DNA from: an uncultured Clostridia bacterium
Lineage (GTDB): Bacteria; Bacillota; Clostridia; Christensenellales; Borkfalkiaceae
DNA length: 51,479 nucleotides
NCBI GenBank assembly: GCA_944367535.1
Contig: CALVWQ010000012.1
Span: 1 to 51,479, forward strand
Direction of reading: 5' to 3'
Numbering within the stretch: position 1 is the first letter of the stretch; every line of letters begins with the position of its first letter. The notes under the pieces were generated by a model. The model saw only the letters and a program-made list of their open reading frames with translations. It was not told the DNA's origin and searched no databases. Of this stretch, positions 51,438 to 51,479 are shown in pieces. The position numbers and the translations under genes were made by a program.

Positions 51438-51479
51438 CTTTTTCGGGCAATTAGCCCTAAACTATTCTGGCTTACGCAC

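Noticed and set aside
1-51479. tRNA, rRNA, CRISPR, T-box or prophage features
   Set aside because: No tRNA T-arm consensus, no regularly spaced repeats, no T-box AGGGTGG-type sequence and no phage structural genes were seen on reading both strands.

Overview
The window reads as chromosomal DNA of a low-to-mid GC Bacillota (Clostridia-like) anaerobe, perhaps a gut member of the Christensenellales. This is inferred from gene content: a type III glutamine synthetase, the LL-diaminopimelate aminotransferase lysine route, an oxygen-sensitive glycyl radical enzyme with its activase, an ANTAR antiterminator, several AraC-type sugar regulators and clear TTGACA/TATAAT promoters. No rRNA, tRNA, CRISPR array, phage or complete transposon was seen.

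Layout. 1-3.8 kb: a sugar ABC importer (binding lipoprotein, permease, start of a secreted protein) with a divergent AraC regulator. 3.8-5.7 kb: YbaK-type deacylase, DJ-1-like protein, a decayed SLOG-type pseudogene and a double-HTH regulator with its own operator. 5.8-9.1 kb: an AraC regulator divergent from a three-gene operon (creatinase-like M24 protein, sensory-rhodopsin-transducer-family protein, creatininase-family amidohydrolase). 9.3-15.4 kb: a nucleotidyltransferase-like protein and a glycyl radical enzyme/activase/SDR operon divergent from a DeoR regulator. 15.5-17.6 kb: an N-truncated URO-D/MtaA-like methyltransferase remnant and a PocR-AraC regulator. 17.6-20.9 kb: an ABC exporter with two Wzz-like membrane proteins. 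21-29.4 kb: housekeeping and central metabolism (dxs, M29 aminopeptidase, cardiolipin synthase plus a possible small protein, M20 amidohydrolase, manA, fructokinase). 29.6-41.1 kb: a cluster dominated by glutamine-linked genes (pyrG, ANTAR protein, GS-like protein, glnN, guaA, asnB) with dapF-dapL between. 41.2-45.1 kb: an RHH regulator with clpB. 45.2-51.5 kb: a large secreted Ig-like protein behind a small ORF and a structured leader, an SPT-like PLP enzyme, and two unrecognised proteins.

Three things stand out. First, the genes for the GS-like protein and for GlnN each have a strong promoter followed by a short hairpin with hexaloop AAAGGC that overlaps an intrinsic terminator. This is the architecture expected of ANTAR-controlled antitermination, and an ANTAR protein is encoded next to the GS-like gene. 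The GS-like protein has lost two of three n2 metal ligands and the ANTAR protein has a receiver without the phospho-acceptor Asp, suggesting a sensor pair built from two degenerate enzymes or receivers. Second, a 60-nt two-hairpin leader element occurs twice, 45 kb apart, with identical spacing, covarying stems and an invariant CTTATCGG box, in the 5' leaders of two genes for exported proteins. Third, two AraC genes and the ABC exporter gene have promoters placed so that the transcript should begin at or next to the start codon (leaderless mRNAs).
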